Shown: positions 8,235 to 17,153, numbered from the stretch's first letter. The stretch is DNA of 64,000 nucleotides from Caballeronia telluris (GCF_001544495.1 NZ_FCNZ02000025.1:1-64000); one strand, 5' to 3'. Notes: generated by a model not told the origin, from the letters alone. Made by a program: numbers and translations.

Positions 8235-9169
8235 ACGTTCCGTTCGATCAAAACGTCTGGCGCGGCCGCTCCGATACCCAGGAGCCCGGCGACACCCGGC
8301 GCGTGTTCAACCAGATCGCTCCGCTCGTGAAGGGCCAGCAAGTCGACGATGCCGCCGTGATCATCGGTTTCTGTTCCGACGAAGGCGTGCGCCGCAACCA
8401 GGGCCGAGTCGGCGCGGCACACGGTCCGAAGCAATTGAGAGCGGCTCTCGCGGGCCTGCCGGCGAAGGCATCGTCGACCGTATTCGATGCGGGCGACGTC
8501 GTCTGTGACGATGGGAGTCTCGAAGCCGCGCAAGCCAATCTGGCACGCGTCATCAGTGAGGTACTCGCCTGCGGCGGACGGCCGATCGTGTTCGGCGGCG
8601 GCCATGAAGTGGCATGGGGAACCTACAGCGGATTGCGCCAGCATCTGGGCGGCACGGGCGACCGTCGGCTCATGATTCTGAACTTCGATGCGCATTTCGA
8701 TTTACGGCAGTCGCGGCCGGCGAGTTCAGGCACGCCGTTCGATCAGATCGCCTGCGATTGCGCAACGCGCGGCCTGCCGTTCGACTACGTGTGTCTGGGC
8801 GTCAGCGACCTCGCGAATACGGCGGCGCTTTTCGAGCGTGCGCGCGAACTCGGCGTGCGCTACGTGCTCGACACGGACATGCAGGAGTCGCAGCTCGCGA
8901 AACGGCTGGACGAACTGGAGCGCATGATCGACGCGGCCGACGACATCTATCTGACCATCGACCTCGACGTGCTTCCCGGCGCCGCCGCTCCCGGCGTGTC
9001 GGCGCCAGCGGTGTTGGGCGTGCCGCTGTCGGTCGTCGAGGCGATGATCAGGCGCGTGCGTGCATCCGGCAAACTGCGGGCAGCGGATCTCGCCGAGTTC
9101 AACCCCGCCTTCGATCAGGACCGACGCACAGCCCTCGCCGCAGCGCGGCTCGCGCATCGTTTGTTATAG
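8231..9169 (+). CDS. hutG: Formimidoylglutamase-like enzyme (arginase/agmatinase fold)
   Basis: 312 residues of the ureohydrolase family. Manganese-site motifs are complete: GGGHEVAWG (about 120), NFDAHFDLR (about 150), SGTPFDQI and TIDLDVLPGAAAPG (about 240). GGGHE with NFDAHFDLR is characteristic of the HutG type, which hydrolyses N-formimidoyl-L-glutamate to glutamate and formamide in histidine breakdown. Other hut genes are not in this window, so another guanidino or formimino substrate remains possible. The ATG overlaps the ATPase stop by four bases. Its position after an amino-acid transporter suggests that the imported compound or its product is the substrate. Confidence 0.78.
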   Translation: MNVPFDQNVWRGRSDTQEPGDTRRVFNQIAPLVKGQQVDDAAVIIGFCSDEGVRRNQGRVGAAHGPKQLRAALAGLPAKASSTVFDAGDVVCDDGSLEAAQANLARVISEVLACGGRPIVFGGGHEVAWGTYSGLRQHLGGTGDRRLMILNFDAHFDLRQSRPASSGTPFDQIACDCATRGLPFDYVCLGVSDLANTAALFERARELGVRYVLDTDMQESQLAKRLDELERMIDAADDIYLTIDLDVLPGAAAPGVSAPAVLGVPLSVVEAMIRRVRASGKLRAADLAEFNPAFDQDRRTALAAARLAHRLL

Positions 9170-9221
9170 CGCCATGTTGCGCGATCCGCGATCTGTCGTC
9201 ATGCGATCTTCCTCGTGACGA

Positions 9222-10538
9222 TCAACGTTCCAGGCCCGCGACCGCGGCCTGGTATCGGATCGCGGACACGACGCCGATTCGCCTGAAGGGTTCGGGCGGC
9301 AGCCAGTTGGGTTCATCGAGACTCAGCGCATCGGTCAGGTGTTGCGACTGCGATCCGACGGCCATTTCGCCCAGCAGCTTGCCGTACATGCTTCCCTTGA
9401 GCACACCGGCGCCATTGCAGCCCAGCGACGCGAAGATCCCCGGACGGAACGCGCCGAAGAACGTCGCGCCGTTGCGCGTCAGCGCCGTCGTGCCTCCCCA
9501 TACGTGCTCGAAACGGTGCGACTTCATCGCCGGATAGCGGCGTCGATAGCTGCCCGTCAGTTGGGTGAGCGTCTTCTCGGCCGACTGTTCGCGCTCGTAG
9601 GAGTAAGCGCTGCGCACGAGGAACCGCCCGTCGAGGGTGCGACGGAGCGTCGTGCCCAGACGGTTCGCGGGAATCACGCCCCACTCCGGCGCAGTGCCGA
9701 GTTTCGCGAGTTCGTCCTCGGGCAGGCGCGGTGTCATGGCCGCATACGTGAAGATGGTGATCAGCCGGTCGCGCAGGATGCCGAGCGCCTTCGCGAACCC
9801 ATTGTTCGCGACGATCACGCGATCCGCCGTGAACTCGCCGTTCGCCGTGCTCGCTCGAAACGGCGCGGTATGCGTGAGACTGAGGACCGCTTCTTCTTCG
9901 AGCAGCACGACATTGCGCGGCAGCGTGTCGGCGAGTCCGCGAATCAGCGCGGCCGGCTGCACGAACACATTGTTCGGCGAATGGTAGCCGTAGCGGTAGT
10001 AGTCCGTGCCGAGCTTCCCGCGCAGGCCGTCGCGATCGTATTCGGTAAAAGACACGCCCCACTCGCGGTACTGATCGAGCGTCGACTTGAGATTGCGGAT
10101 GCCGTCGTCGCTCGCGGCGGCGTGAAACTTGCCCACTGCATTCCAGCCGCACTCGATTTCGTTGTCCCGCACCAGTTGCCCGAGCCAGTCGAGCCCCGCG
10201 TCGTACATGCGAATCTGCTTCTTCGCGACTTCCAGCGTGCTCGTATGCCCGCCGAGCCGCGTATTGTGCGGCAGGTTGATCAGAAACCCCGAGTTGCGCC
10301 CGGCCGACCCCTCGCCGATCGTGGATGCATCGAGCACGAGCACTTCCCTGTCGGGTTCGAGTTCGGCCACGCGCCGCGCGGCCGCGAGCCCGGTGTAACC
10401 GGCGCCGATCACGATCGTGCCGAACCGCCGGCCGGCGGGCATCGTTCTCGATGGTGAGCGCGGCGAGAGCAGCGCGTTCCAGCCACACTGGTTCTTGTAG
10501 ACCGGATAAAGTCCGGATGCTTTGGAGGATGGGTTCAT
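9222..10538 (-). CDS. FAD-dependent amine oxidoreductase (DAO family)
   Basis: 438 residues. After a leader containing YPVYKNQCGWNALL, the FAD-binding Rossmann motif is TIVIGAGYTGLAAARR (about 41-56), followed by the DAO-family segment GEGSAGRNSGFL. The second FAD contact region appears near FFGAFRPGIFASLGCNGAGV toward the C-terminus. It resembles gamma-glutamylputrescine oxidase-type flavoproteins that deaminate primary or secondary amines, giving an aldehyde, ammonia and reduced acceptor. It is the last gene of the LysR-ABC operon and begins 20 bases after the ATPase stop. It probably oxidises the compound that the transporter imports. Confidence 0.82.
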   Translation of the reverse strand: MNPSSKASGLYPVYKNQCGWNALLSPRSPSRTMPAGRRFGTIVIGAGYTGLAAARRVAELEPDREVLVLDASTIGEGSAGRNSGFLINLPHNTRLGGHTSTLEVAKKQIRMYDAGLDWLGQLVRDNEIECGWNAVGKFHAAASDDGIRNLKSTLDQYREWGVSFTEYDRDGLRGKLGTDYYRYGYHSPNNVFVQPAALIRGLADTLPRNVVLLEEEAVLSLTHTAPFRASTANGEFTADRVIVANNGFAKALGILRDRLITIFTYAAMTPRLPEDELAKLGTAPEWGVIPANRLGTTLRRTLDGRFLVRSAYSYEREQSAEKTLTQLTGSYRRRYPAMKSHRFEHVWGGTTALTRNGATFFGAFRPGIFASLGCNGAGVLKGSMYGKLLGEMAVGSQSQHLTDALSLDEPNWLPPEPFRRIGVVSAIRYQAAVAGLER

Positions 10539-10558
10539 CGGTTGTCGCGGTTGGTGGC

Positions 10559-11350
10559 CTAATGCCCGGCAGGCGTGCCGAGGCTCTTCATGACTTCGGC
10601 CTGGACGGTGTTCCAGATCGCGGACTTGAGCTCGTTGAAGCGCGGCGACAGTTGCACGGCGGCGTCGCGCGGCAGCGGCAGGTCGTTGTCGATGTCGCAG
10701 ACCACGCGGCCCGGCCGCGCGCCCATGATGATCATTCTGGTCGAGAGCATCAGCGCCTCGTCGATCGAGTGCGTGATGAAGACGATCGTCTTGCCGCTCT
10801 TCTCGTAGATCTGCAGCAGTTCCTCCTGCAACACCTGCCGCGTCATCGCATCGAGGGCGGCGAACGGCTCGTCGAGCAGGATGACGTCGGGATCGTTCGC
10901 GAGCACGCGCGCAATCGACACGCGCTGCCGCATGCCGCCCGAGAGCGCCTTCGGATACGCGCTCGCGAAATCCTTCAGGCCGACCATTTCGACGTAACGC
11001 ATCGCCGCCGCGCGCCGCGCCTTGGCGGCCATGCCCTTCATCTTCAGGCCGAACGCGACGTTGTCGAGCACCGTCATCCAAGGGAACAGCGCGTACTGCT
11101 GGAACACCATGCCGCAGTGCGGATCAACATCAGTTACCGGCCGACCGTTGACGACGACCCGGCCCGAGCTCGGCCGCTCGAAGCCGGCAATCAGATTGAG
11201 CAAGGTCGACTTGCCGCACCCGGACGCGCCGAGCAAGACGAGGAACTCGCCCTTTCGGACGTGCAGGTCCACGCCGTCGAGCGCCTTGAAATCGCCAAAA
11301 TTCTTGGTGACGTGCTCGATGGAAATCATGTTCGGATTCACTGTTGCCAT
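10559..11350 (-). CDS. NitT/TauT-family ABC transporter, ATPase
   Basis: 263 residues. Walker A GASGCGKST (about 43-51), Q-loop VFQQYALFPWMTVLDN, signature LSGGMRQRVSIARVL, Walker B VILLDEPFAALDAMT and switch ITHSIDEALMLSTR are all intact. The sequence is of the SsuB/TauB type. Its start overlaps the permease stop by 13 bases, so translation is coupled. It energises uptake by the permease encoded upstream. Confidence 0.92.
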   Translation of the reverse strand: MATVNPNMISIEHVTKNFGDFKALDGVDLHVRKGEFLVLLGASGCGKSTLLNLIAGFERPSSGRVVVNGRPVTDVDPHCGMVFQQYALFPWMTVLDNVAFGLKMKGMAAKARRAAAMRYVEMVGLKDFASAYPKALSGGMRQRVSIARVLANDPDVILLDEPFAALDAMTRQVLQEELLQIYEKSGKTIVFITHSIDEALMLSTRMIIMGARPGRVVCDIDNDLPLPRDAAVQLSPRFNELKSAIWNTVQAEVMKSLGTPAGH

Positions 11351-12144
11351 TTCAGGACCCTTGCTTCGATTTTGCGGGAGACGACGTCGATGACGAGCAC
11401 GGTGATGCTGATCATGACCATGCCGAGCATGACCGCATCGGTCTGGAAGAACTCCTTGCCGTTCATGATCAGAAAGCCGAGCCCCTCCTTGGCCGCGACG
11501 AGTTCGGCGGAGATGACACACGTCCAGGACAGACCGAGGATCACCTTGAAGCCGCTGATGATTTGCGCAAGGCTGCCCGGCAGCACGACTTCGCGCATGA
11601 CCTGCCAGCGATTTGCGCCAAGGTTGCGTGCCGCGCGAATCAACAGCGGATCGATGCTGCGGGTCGCCTCGATCACGTAGATCAACGCGGGCGCGAAGGT
11701 GCCCATGAACACGATGCTGTACTTTTGCGTCTCGTTGATTCCGAACCACAAGAGCGACAGCGGAATCCAGCTCATCGACGGCAACGGACGCAGGAAAGAA
11801 AGCAGCGGATCGAACACCGCGCGTGCGCGCGGCGCCGTGCCAAGAAAGATGCCGAGCGGAATGGCGATCAGCGCGGCGGCGCAAAAGCCGACCATCACGC
11901 GCCGCGTGGACGCGAGGACGTGGCCGAGCAGCGTTCCGTCGGCGGACATCTTCAGCGCCAGCGCGAAGATCTGGCTCGGCGAGGGAAGGAAGATGGGATC
12001 GATCAGTTCGGCGCGGCAGGCCGCTTCCCATCCGAACAGAAAGACGACGACCGAAGCCAGACTGAGATAGACGAGACGCGGCGCACGGCGCTTGGCCGTA
12101 GCCGGCGCGCTCCCGGCGACGGGTTGTACGATGCTTTGTGGCAT
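11338..12144 (-). CDS. NitT/TauT-family ABC transporter, permease
   Basis: 268 residues with about six membrane segments, of the SsuC/TauC type. The ATPase-docking loop is ATRSIDPLLIRAARNLGANR (about 150-170) and a conserved LPSMSWIPLSLLWFG segment precedes it. The start chosen (MPQSIVQPV) lies 16 bases after the binding-protein stop. An earlier in-frame start at 12189 would overlap that gene and is less likely. The transporter moves a small anionic or zwitterionic compound such as a sulfonate or amine. Confidence 0.9.
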   Translation of the reverse strand: MPQSIVQPVAGSAPATAKRRAPRLVYLSLASVVVFLFGWEAACRAELIDPIFLPSPSQIFALALKMSADGTLLGHVLASTRRVMVGFCAAALIAIPLGIFLGTAPRARAVFDPLLSFLRPLPSMSWIPLSLLWFGINETQKYSIVFMGTFAPALIYVIEATRSIDPLLIRAARNLGANRWQVMREVVLPGSLAQIISGFKVILGLSWTCVISAELVAAKEGLGFLIMNGKEFFQTDAVMLGMVMISITVLVIDVVSRKIEARVLKWQQ

Positions 12145-12160
12145 GGGGTGTGCTCCGGCA

Positions 12161-13153
12161 TCAAAGATAGGACGTGTCAATCCAGTCACGCACAGATGGC
12201 GACTTGTCGAGCTGCTTGTGCGTGACGAGGAGATCCGACAGCTTCTGCAGTCCCGTCATGAACTTCGACGAAGGTTGCAACAGGCTTTGCTGCTGTGCGT
12301 GGTCGTACCAGGACGCTTCCTTGATGGTGGCGATCTGGTCCGGCAGCGGCAGGCCGGTCAGTTCCGTCAGGTACTTCGCCGCCTCGGCGGGCTTGTCGCG
12401 CAGCATCACGGACGCCTGGAAATACGCCGTCAGAAACTTGCGGACCTGCTCCGGGCTCTTGCTCCCGAACGCACGCCGCACGACCAGCACATCGGGACCG
12501 GGCGTCACGCCGAACTGCTTGTAGAGGCTGAAGCTCGTGTCGTCGGCGAGCAGCTTCATGTCGGGCATCGCGCGGACCTTGCTGAAGTACGGCGTCCACA
12601 CGGCGGCGGCATCGATCTGCCTGCCCTTCAACGCGGATGTCAGTTCCGGCGCGGGCACGTTCAGGAGGCTCACGTCCCGCTCGGGGTCCAGTCCTGCGCC
12701 GGCCAGCAGGTCGAGCACGAGAAGATGACTGCTCGAGGCGAACGTGACGCCGATCTTCTTGCCCTTGAGCGCCTGCACGGAGCGGATATCGTCGGCCGCG
12801 AACAGCCCTTCGACCTTGCCGAAATCTTCCGCGGCGCCCGCTACCGCGAAGTGCTTCGAGCCGCGCGCCATCAATGCGAGCGCGGACACGATGCCGGTGC
12901 CGGCGATGTCGATATTGCCCGACAGCAGCGCCGAAAGCCGTGCCGACGAAGTGCCGAAGGACTGCCACTTCACGTCCAGCCCGTTCGCCGCGAACAGGCC
13001 GCTCTTGATCGCGATGTAGGCGGGATAGTGGCCGAGCCATGCCGATCCTCCATAGTTGATCACGTTGTCGGCTGCCGCCGCGACGCGCGAGAGCGCGAGG
13101 CCGGCAGCGGCGCCCGCGGACGCGAGCATGAAGGTCCGTCGTCGCAAATTCAT
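12161..13153 (-). CDS. NitT/TauT-family ABC transporter, substrate-binding protein
   Basis: 330 residues with a signal peptide that carries consecutive arginines (MNLRRRTFMLASAGAAAG) and ends near AAAADN, compatible with Tat or Sec export. The SsuA/TauA-like binding fold shows AYIAIKSGLFAANGLDVKW, GNIDIAGTGIVSALAL, ALKGKKIGVTFASSSHLL and ALKGRQIDAAAVWTPYFSKV. A strong AAAGGAGAC ribosome site precedes the ATG. It starts 26 bases after the LysR gene, so the regulator is the first gene of the same operon. Confidence 0.9.
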   Translation of the reverse strand: MNLRRRTFMLASAGAAAGLALSRVAAAADNVINYGGSAWLGHYPAYIAIKSGLFAANGLDVKWQSFGTSSARLSALLSGNIDIAGTGIVSALALMARGSKHFAVAGAAEDFGKVEGLFAADDIRSVQALKGKKIGVTFASSSHLLVLDLLAGAGLDPERDVSLLNVPAPELTSALKGRQIDAAAVWTPYFSKVRAMPDMKLLADDTSFSLYKQFGVTPGPDVLVVRRAFGSKSPEQVRKFLTAYFQASVMLRDKPAEAAKYLTELTGLPLPDQIATIKEASWYDHAQQQSLLQPSSKFMTGLQKLSDLLVTHKQLDKSPSVRDWIDTSYL

Positions 13154-13179
13154 GGTTGTCTCCTTTGAATTATCTATCG

Positions 13180-14142
13180 TCAGTTGAGGTGCAGCTTCGC
13201 GCCGATGCCCGGAAGCAGGGTCCGGATTTCGGGGAAAACGGTGGTGTCCAGTACGCGCCGGCTCGTCTGGTAGAAGTACTCGGCCATTTCCTCGTACTCG
13301 CCGGCACGCGAGATTTGATAGATCGTCCGTGTCAGCGCCGGTCCCTTGATCGGCACGACATGCACGTCCTTGAGATAGGCCCGGCTTTGCAGCAGAACGA
13401 GCGGGCTGGTGATGGCCCACCCGAGGTCCGCGGCCACCATCGCGAGCACGACGTCTGACGCGTCGATCTCGATGTGCCGCTTCGCGGCAATGCCGCGCCG
13501 CCGGAGATAGCGCTCGGTCAGGGCGCCGTAGTGAGAGCGGGTGCTGAAGCGCACGAGCGGCAGCGTCTGTGCGAGCAATGGCAGGTCCGCCTCCGCGCAC
13601 GATTCAGCGCGTGCGGCAGGCAGCACCACGACGAACGGCTCCGTGAAAAGCGGCCGCCTGACGAGCTTGTCCATGTCCTCCATGGGGTCCGATGTCACGA
13701 TGAGATCGAGCTGCCGCTGCAGCAACGCCTGCGCATGGCTGTACGCGAGTCCCGACCACAGCAGGACTTGGCTCCCTTCGACGATGGCAGCCTTGATAAC
13801 GGCAGGGCCAACGGTCGCCGCATAGGAGTCGATCATGCCGACGCGGATTTCCGGCCGGTTCGTCAAATCGGCTTCGCGGACGATGGCGATCAGCCGGTCC
13901 ATCTCGTCGATCACGCTGTGCGCGTGGCGTCTGAGCGCAATGCCGGCCGCGGTGAGCTTCAGCGGCCGCCGGGTACGGTCGAGCACCTTGGTGCCGAGCG
14001 TCTCCTCGATCTGCACGACCGCTTGCGAAATGGCTGATTGCGTCACGCCAAGGCTTGCCGCCGCAGCCGAAAGGCTGCCGCCGGATGCGACTGCTTCGAA
14101 AACGCGCAAAGAGCGAATGTCGAGCCGCTGCAGTTCGTTCAC
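13180..14142 (-). CDS. LysR-family transcriptional regulator
   Basis: 320 residues. The N-terminal winged helix (about 8-66; LRVFEAVASGGSLSAAAASL, then QSAISQAVVQIEETLGTKVL) is followed by a periplasmic-binding-like effector domain (about 95-300). It is the first gene of the NitT/TauT transporter and flavoprotein operon and is transcribed in the same direction, unusual for LysR regulators, which are more often divergent. A TATTAGAT-A-ATCTAATA palindrome about 72-88 bases upstream of its start fits a self-binding site. It probably controls the operon in response to the imported compound. Confidence 0.88.
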   Translation of the reverse strand: MNELQRLDIRSLRVFEAVASGGSLSAAAASLGVTQSAISQAVVQIEETLGTKVLDRTRRPLKLTAAGIALRRHAHSVIDEMDRLIAIVREADLTNRPEIRVGMIDSYAATVGPAVIKAAIVEGSQVLLWSGLAYSHAQALLQRQLDLIVTSDPMEDMDKLVRRPLFTEPFVVVLPAARAESCAEADLPLLAQTLPLVRFSTRSHYGALTERYLRRRGIAAKRHIEIDASDVVLAMVAADLGWAITSPLVLLQSRAYLKDVHVVPIKGPALTRTIYQISRAGEYEEMAEYFYQTSRRVLDTTVFPEIRTLLPGIGAKLHLN

Positions 14143-14213
14143 GTCGTCTCCATCGTTTATATTTTTAACGATACTAATTTAAAGGCACTATTTTGGCGTG
14201 TTTTGCGGTTCTG

Positions 14214-14230
14214 TATTAGATAATCTAATA
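14214..14230. promoter_or_regulatory. Perfect 17-base palindrome, candidate LysR operator
   Basis: TATTAGAT-A-ATCTAATA is a perfect 8+1+8 dyad containing a T-N11-A core, the classic LysR-type recognition pattern. It lies 72-88 bases upstream of the LysR start, in an AT-rich leader. Placement and symmetry fit autoregulation and control of the transporter operon. Confidence 0.6.
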
Positions 14231-15000
14231 GTGTATTGAAGCCAGACTGAAACCGGCGTCGATACGGAGTTGCGCCGCGTGGCGCTCGAGCCGTTGGCTG
14301 GCTGCGGAGAACAAGTGAGGACCTTCCGCAAAAGTGCTTTGCGAGAAATCTCGCCCGCCGCCCTTAAGTGAAACGAGGATCGCTCGTGAGCTAAGCAGAA
14401 ACGGAGGTCGCCCTATCGCAGGGGTTATCGTCCCGTTCAATCAATGCGCCGGCAGCGTGTCGCTGTCGCAAGCGACCAGTTCGTCAATGAGTCACGGACT
14501 CGCCAGCGGCGTTCGACGAGCCGACGCTGCGCCTGCAACCTGCTACCTGCAAGCAGGCCACTCGCCTTCTTCGGTCAGCAGTTCCAGACGCTTCAGGTGC
14601 TTGCGAAGAAACCGCTGCTCGTCGATGTCGGGCGGCTGACGGACCACGTTGATCTGATGCACGACGGGCTCCCGTCAGCGTGACCTGCCACGAGTCCATG
14701 CGCACTAGCGACCGGGGATCGGCGTTAGGCTTGCCAGTGTTAGCACGAGCGTGCAGCGCCGCCGCAGCCGCCATACGGACCCCAACCTGGATACCTTCTG
14801 CCGGTTCTTGCTCATGCAAGCTAAGGTTGTGCGAAAAACTTAGCAAGATCTGACGGCAAGCGCCGTTCCGACGTAAGCGCGGAACACGCTTTGCTCGCCT
14901 GAACGGTACGTATCGGCGGAGCCTGTCATGATCCTTGGACCCGACCGAAGAAGCCGAGCCGCACGACGCGCCGAATAATCAGCATGCGACCGAGGCGACA
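14231..15000. other. Stretch without a firm gene; decayed fragments possible
   Basis: About 770 bases between the LysR leader and the serine hydrolase. A short reverse-strand frame at 14543-14662 reads HQINVVRQPPDIDEQ then RFLRKHLKRLELLTEEGEW and looks protein-like, but has no start context. A longer reverse frame (14700-14846) may be the upstream part of the same decayed gene in another phase. I do not recognise a family. The last part holds a -24/-12-type promoter candidate at 14880-14895. Confidence 0.4.
14880..14895 (+). promoter_or_regulatory. -24/-12 (sigma-54-type) promoter candidate
   Basis: CGGAACACGCTTTGCT has GG and GC separated by exactly ten bases and the TTGCT -12 box; the -24 box deviates (GGAAC for GGCAC). 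It lies 105 bases before the ATG of the serine hydrolase at 15001, or about 40 before an alternative TTG at 14935. Confidence 0.4.
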
Positions 15001-15933
15001 ATGAAAAGTCACGCAACTCTCGCTGCGCTAGGCGAACAGCTCGCGCAAACTACCAATGGCATTCGTGCGTTCGTCGTTGCCCGCGACGGCCGCACTTTGT
15101 TTGAACACTTCCGGCACGATGTCCAGCCGTCGGACTTGCAAGAGATCAATTCGGTGACGAAGAGCGTTGTCGGCATGCTGGCGGGGATCGCGTTGCGCGT
15201 CGGAGCGCTTCGCGACGTGCAGCAGGTCATCGGCGAGTTTCTGCCTGAAGCGCGCTCGAGAGAGATCGATGAACGTGTGCGAAACATCACGATCGAACAG
15301 CTACTGACAATGACCTCCGGCTTCGAATGGGACGAACGCACGGTTGACGAATGTCTGCTTGGCGCGTGTTCCCGGCTCGGCGGCGAGCGACTGCGCTTCA
15401 TTCTTAGCAGGCCGCTCGCGTATGCGCCCGGCACGCACTTCAACTACGATTCCCACGCCACTCACCTTCTTTCGGTTGTGTTGGCGCGCGCGACCGGCCG
15501 CGCACTCGACCGGTTCGCGCGCGAAGCGCTCTTCGATCCGCTCGGCATCGAACGCTTCGAATGGATAGTGGACGAGGAAGGGCATGCGTTCGCGGGTCGC
15601 GGACTGTCGCTTACCACGCGCGACATGGCGAAACTCGGCTTGGTCATGCCGTCAGGCGGCGAATGGCAAGGCAAGCGCCTGCTCGACGAGCCATACGCCC
15701 GCGAAGCCGCGATGCCACACAGCGCGGGCGGTTGGCCGGTGGGCGATGCGCGCTATGGCTATCTGTGGTGGGTCGAGCCGCGCGGTTATTTTGCGACCGG
15801 GTTCGGAGAGCAGTTCATTTTCGTCGTTCCCGAGGAACGAATCGTTGCGGCCGTAAGTTCCGACAACAACAAGGCGCCCAAGCACGCACGAAGCTTATTC
15901 GACAAATACGTGTGCGATGCGCGCGCTGTCTAG
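15001..15933 (+). CDS. Serine hydrolase, class C beta-lactamase-like
   Basis: 310 residues. The active-site S-x-x-K motif is in NSVTKSVVG (Ser51, Lys54), and the second motif region is NYDSHATHLL near residue 150. The fold matches the beta-lactamase/esterase superfamily (FDPLGIERFEW, GRGLSLTTRDMAKLGLVMPS, YGYLWWV). No signal peptide is visible, so it is probably a cytosolic esterase or peptidase rather than a secreted lactamase. The ATG at 15001 follows a GAGG; an in-frame TTG at 14935 would add 22 low-complexity residues. It stands alone and its substrate is unknown. Confidence 0.85.
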   Translation: MKSHATLAALGEQLAQTTNGIRAFVVARDGRTLFEHFRHDVQPSDLQEINSVTKSVVGMLAGIALRVGALRDVQQVIGEFLPEARSREIDERVRNITIEQLLTMTSGFEWDERTVDECLLGACSRLGGERLRFILSRPLAYAPGTHFNYDSHATHLLSVVLARATGRALDRFAREALFDPLGIERFEWIVDEEGHAFAGRGLSLTTRDMAKLGLVMPSGGEWQGKRLLDEPYAREAAMPHSAGGWPVGDARYGYLWWVEPRGYFATGFGEQFIFVVPEERIVAAVSSDNNKAPKHARSLFDKYVCDARAV

Positions 15934-16252
15934 CGGACGCATAGGTTTTGCGACCGGCACTTGGAGCCGTCGATCGTGTCGGGGACGGTTTACCTCGCGG
16001 CTGCTTAACGGACGATCTTAAGCGACGCGACTTCCGCATGATTTCGCGCCCTTCTTGGCCCGCCGCTAGAGATTGACCACGATCTCTTGCACTTTTGTCG
16101 ATTGACACACGGCGACGAGCGCCTCGCATCCAAAAAGGTCCAAGCGACGAAGCGAGGGCGCGCATCGACAGGTCCGGCGCTTGCTGTGTTCGATACAGAG
16201 CGCGCGGTTCAATGGGACCTGCGCATCACGTCACGCACTGAGGGAGCCCACC
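15934..16252. other. Intergenic stretch with a promoter candidate
   Basis: 319 bases without a gene. The only feature seen is a -24/-12-type site at 16170-16185, pointing to the two small genes that follow. Confidence 0.5.
16170..16185 (+). promoter_or_regulatory. -24/-12 (sigma-54-type) promoter candidate
   Basis: AGGTCCGGCGCTTGCT has GG-N10-GC spacing and a perfect TTGCT. Its last 15 bases are identical to the candidate at 18520-18535. It lies about 67 bases before the ATG at 16253. Confidence 0.45.
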
Positions 16253-16480
16253 ATGCAGCACGATCCCGATCCGTCGAGCACAAGCGAGCGCGTACCCTAT
16301 GCCACCGCTGACGACATGGACGAACCGGTCGGTCGCATCGAAACGCCCGCTGCGCCTCCGCCCGAGACGAAGCAAACGCAAGCAGATCAGCGTGAGAAGC
16401 GCACGCACGAGGCGTCGGAGAACGAATTGCCGTCGACGCAGGAGAAAAACCCGGTGCCACCGAACTCGACCAAGCCGTGA
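16253..16480 (+). CDS. Small hydrophilic hypothetical protein, 75 aa
   Basis: Starts MQHDPDPSSTSERVPY and is very rich in E, K, Q, P and T. It has no hydrophobic segment and is probably intrinsically disordered. A good GAGGGAG ribosome site sits six bases before the ATG. Its stop overlaps the GTG start of the next gene (GTGA), so the pair is coupled. Family unknown. The charged, disordered composition is seen in many small stress-related proteins of this group. Confidence 0.6.
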   Translation: MQHDPDPSSTSERVPYATADDMDEPVGRIETPAAPPPETKQTQADQREKRTHEASENELPSTQEKNPVPPNSTKP

Positions 16481-16755
16481 TCCCTTGGGCACTGCTGGTG
16501 GCGGCCGCCCTAATCATCGGGATTGTCTGCTACGCGCACTATGAGATCCCGGGCTTCACGCGCGGAGTGGGCAAGCGACGCACGGCGCATCTCGTGCTCA
16601 TCGTAGTCGGACTTGCGTTTGGCGCGATGGCCGCGTACACGCTCAACCTGCCAATGCCCGCCTGGCTCGCGGTACTGCCCGGATTCGGCACGATTCACGT
16701 ACCCGCTGCCGCCATCCTTGGACTCAAGAGGCTACGCGGCTCGGGAATGTCATAA
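16477..16755 (+). CDS. Small inner-membrane protein, 92 aa
   Basis: The GTG start overlaps the preceding stop. Three hydrophobic stretches are visible: IPWALLVAAALIIGIVCYA (2-20), HLVLIVVGLAFGAMAAYTL (38-56) and a C-terminal WLAVLPGFGTIHVPAAAIL. It is a likely two- or three-helix membrane protein. The family is not recognised. It is probably co-expressed with the charged small protein upstream. Confidence 0.62.
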   Translation: MIPWALLVAAALIIGIVCYAHYEIPGFTRGVGKRRTAHLVLIVVGLAFGAMAAYTLNLPMPAWLAVLPGFGTIHVPAAAILGLKRLRGSGMS

Positions 16756-16922
16756 CCGCCGCTCGCACGTCGATCGGAGAATGTTTGCCGCCTTGCGTCC
16801 GCATGCGTTGGATTACGGACGGGGTACAAACGGTCTTGTGCAACGCACTGTAAGTTACCCTTGGGAGGAAATTACATGCCGGGCGGCCGTTCAGTATTGC
16901 CACCTAGCTTAAGGAGACTATC

Positions 16923-17123
16923 ATGCACTTACCTCGCGTCGATTTCATCGGACCGGACACTGTCCCCGCTGTCGCAACGGCGGTCGTCACCGATTCCAAG
17001 GACGAGATATTTACCGCGCAAGCGCTGAATTCCATTCCTACCGAAGCAGATGCATATCGCTTCTCCGACGCCCGCGCGGACCCCGAAGCTCGACTCCACC
17101 CCCTTGTCACTTTCTTCGAATGA
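16923..17123 (+). CDS. Small hypothetical protein, 66 aa
   Basis: Reads MHLPRVDFIGPDTVPAVATA, then a soluble acidic region ending HPLVTFFE. A strong TAAGGAG ribosome site seven bases before the ATG supports it as a real gene. No domain is recognised and no membrane or export signal is evident. Confidence 0.5.
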   Translation: MHLPRVDFIGPDTVPAVATAVVTDSKDEIFTAQALNSIPTEADAYRFSDARADPEARLHPLVTFFE

Positions 17124-17153
17124 CGGGGCTCTTTCGACTTCGCTAAAGGCGTG

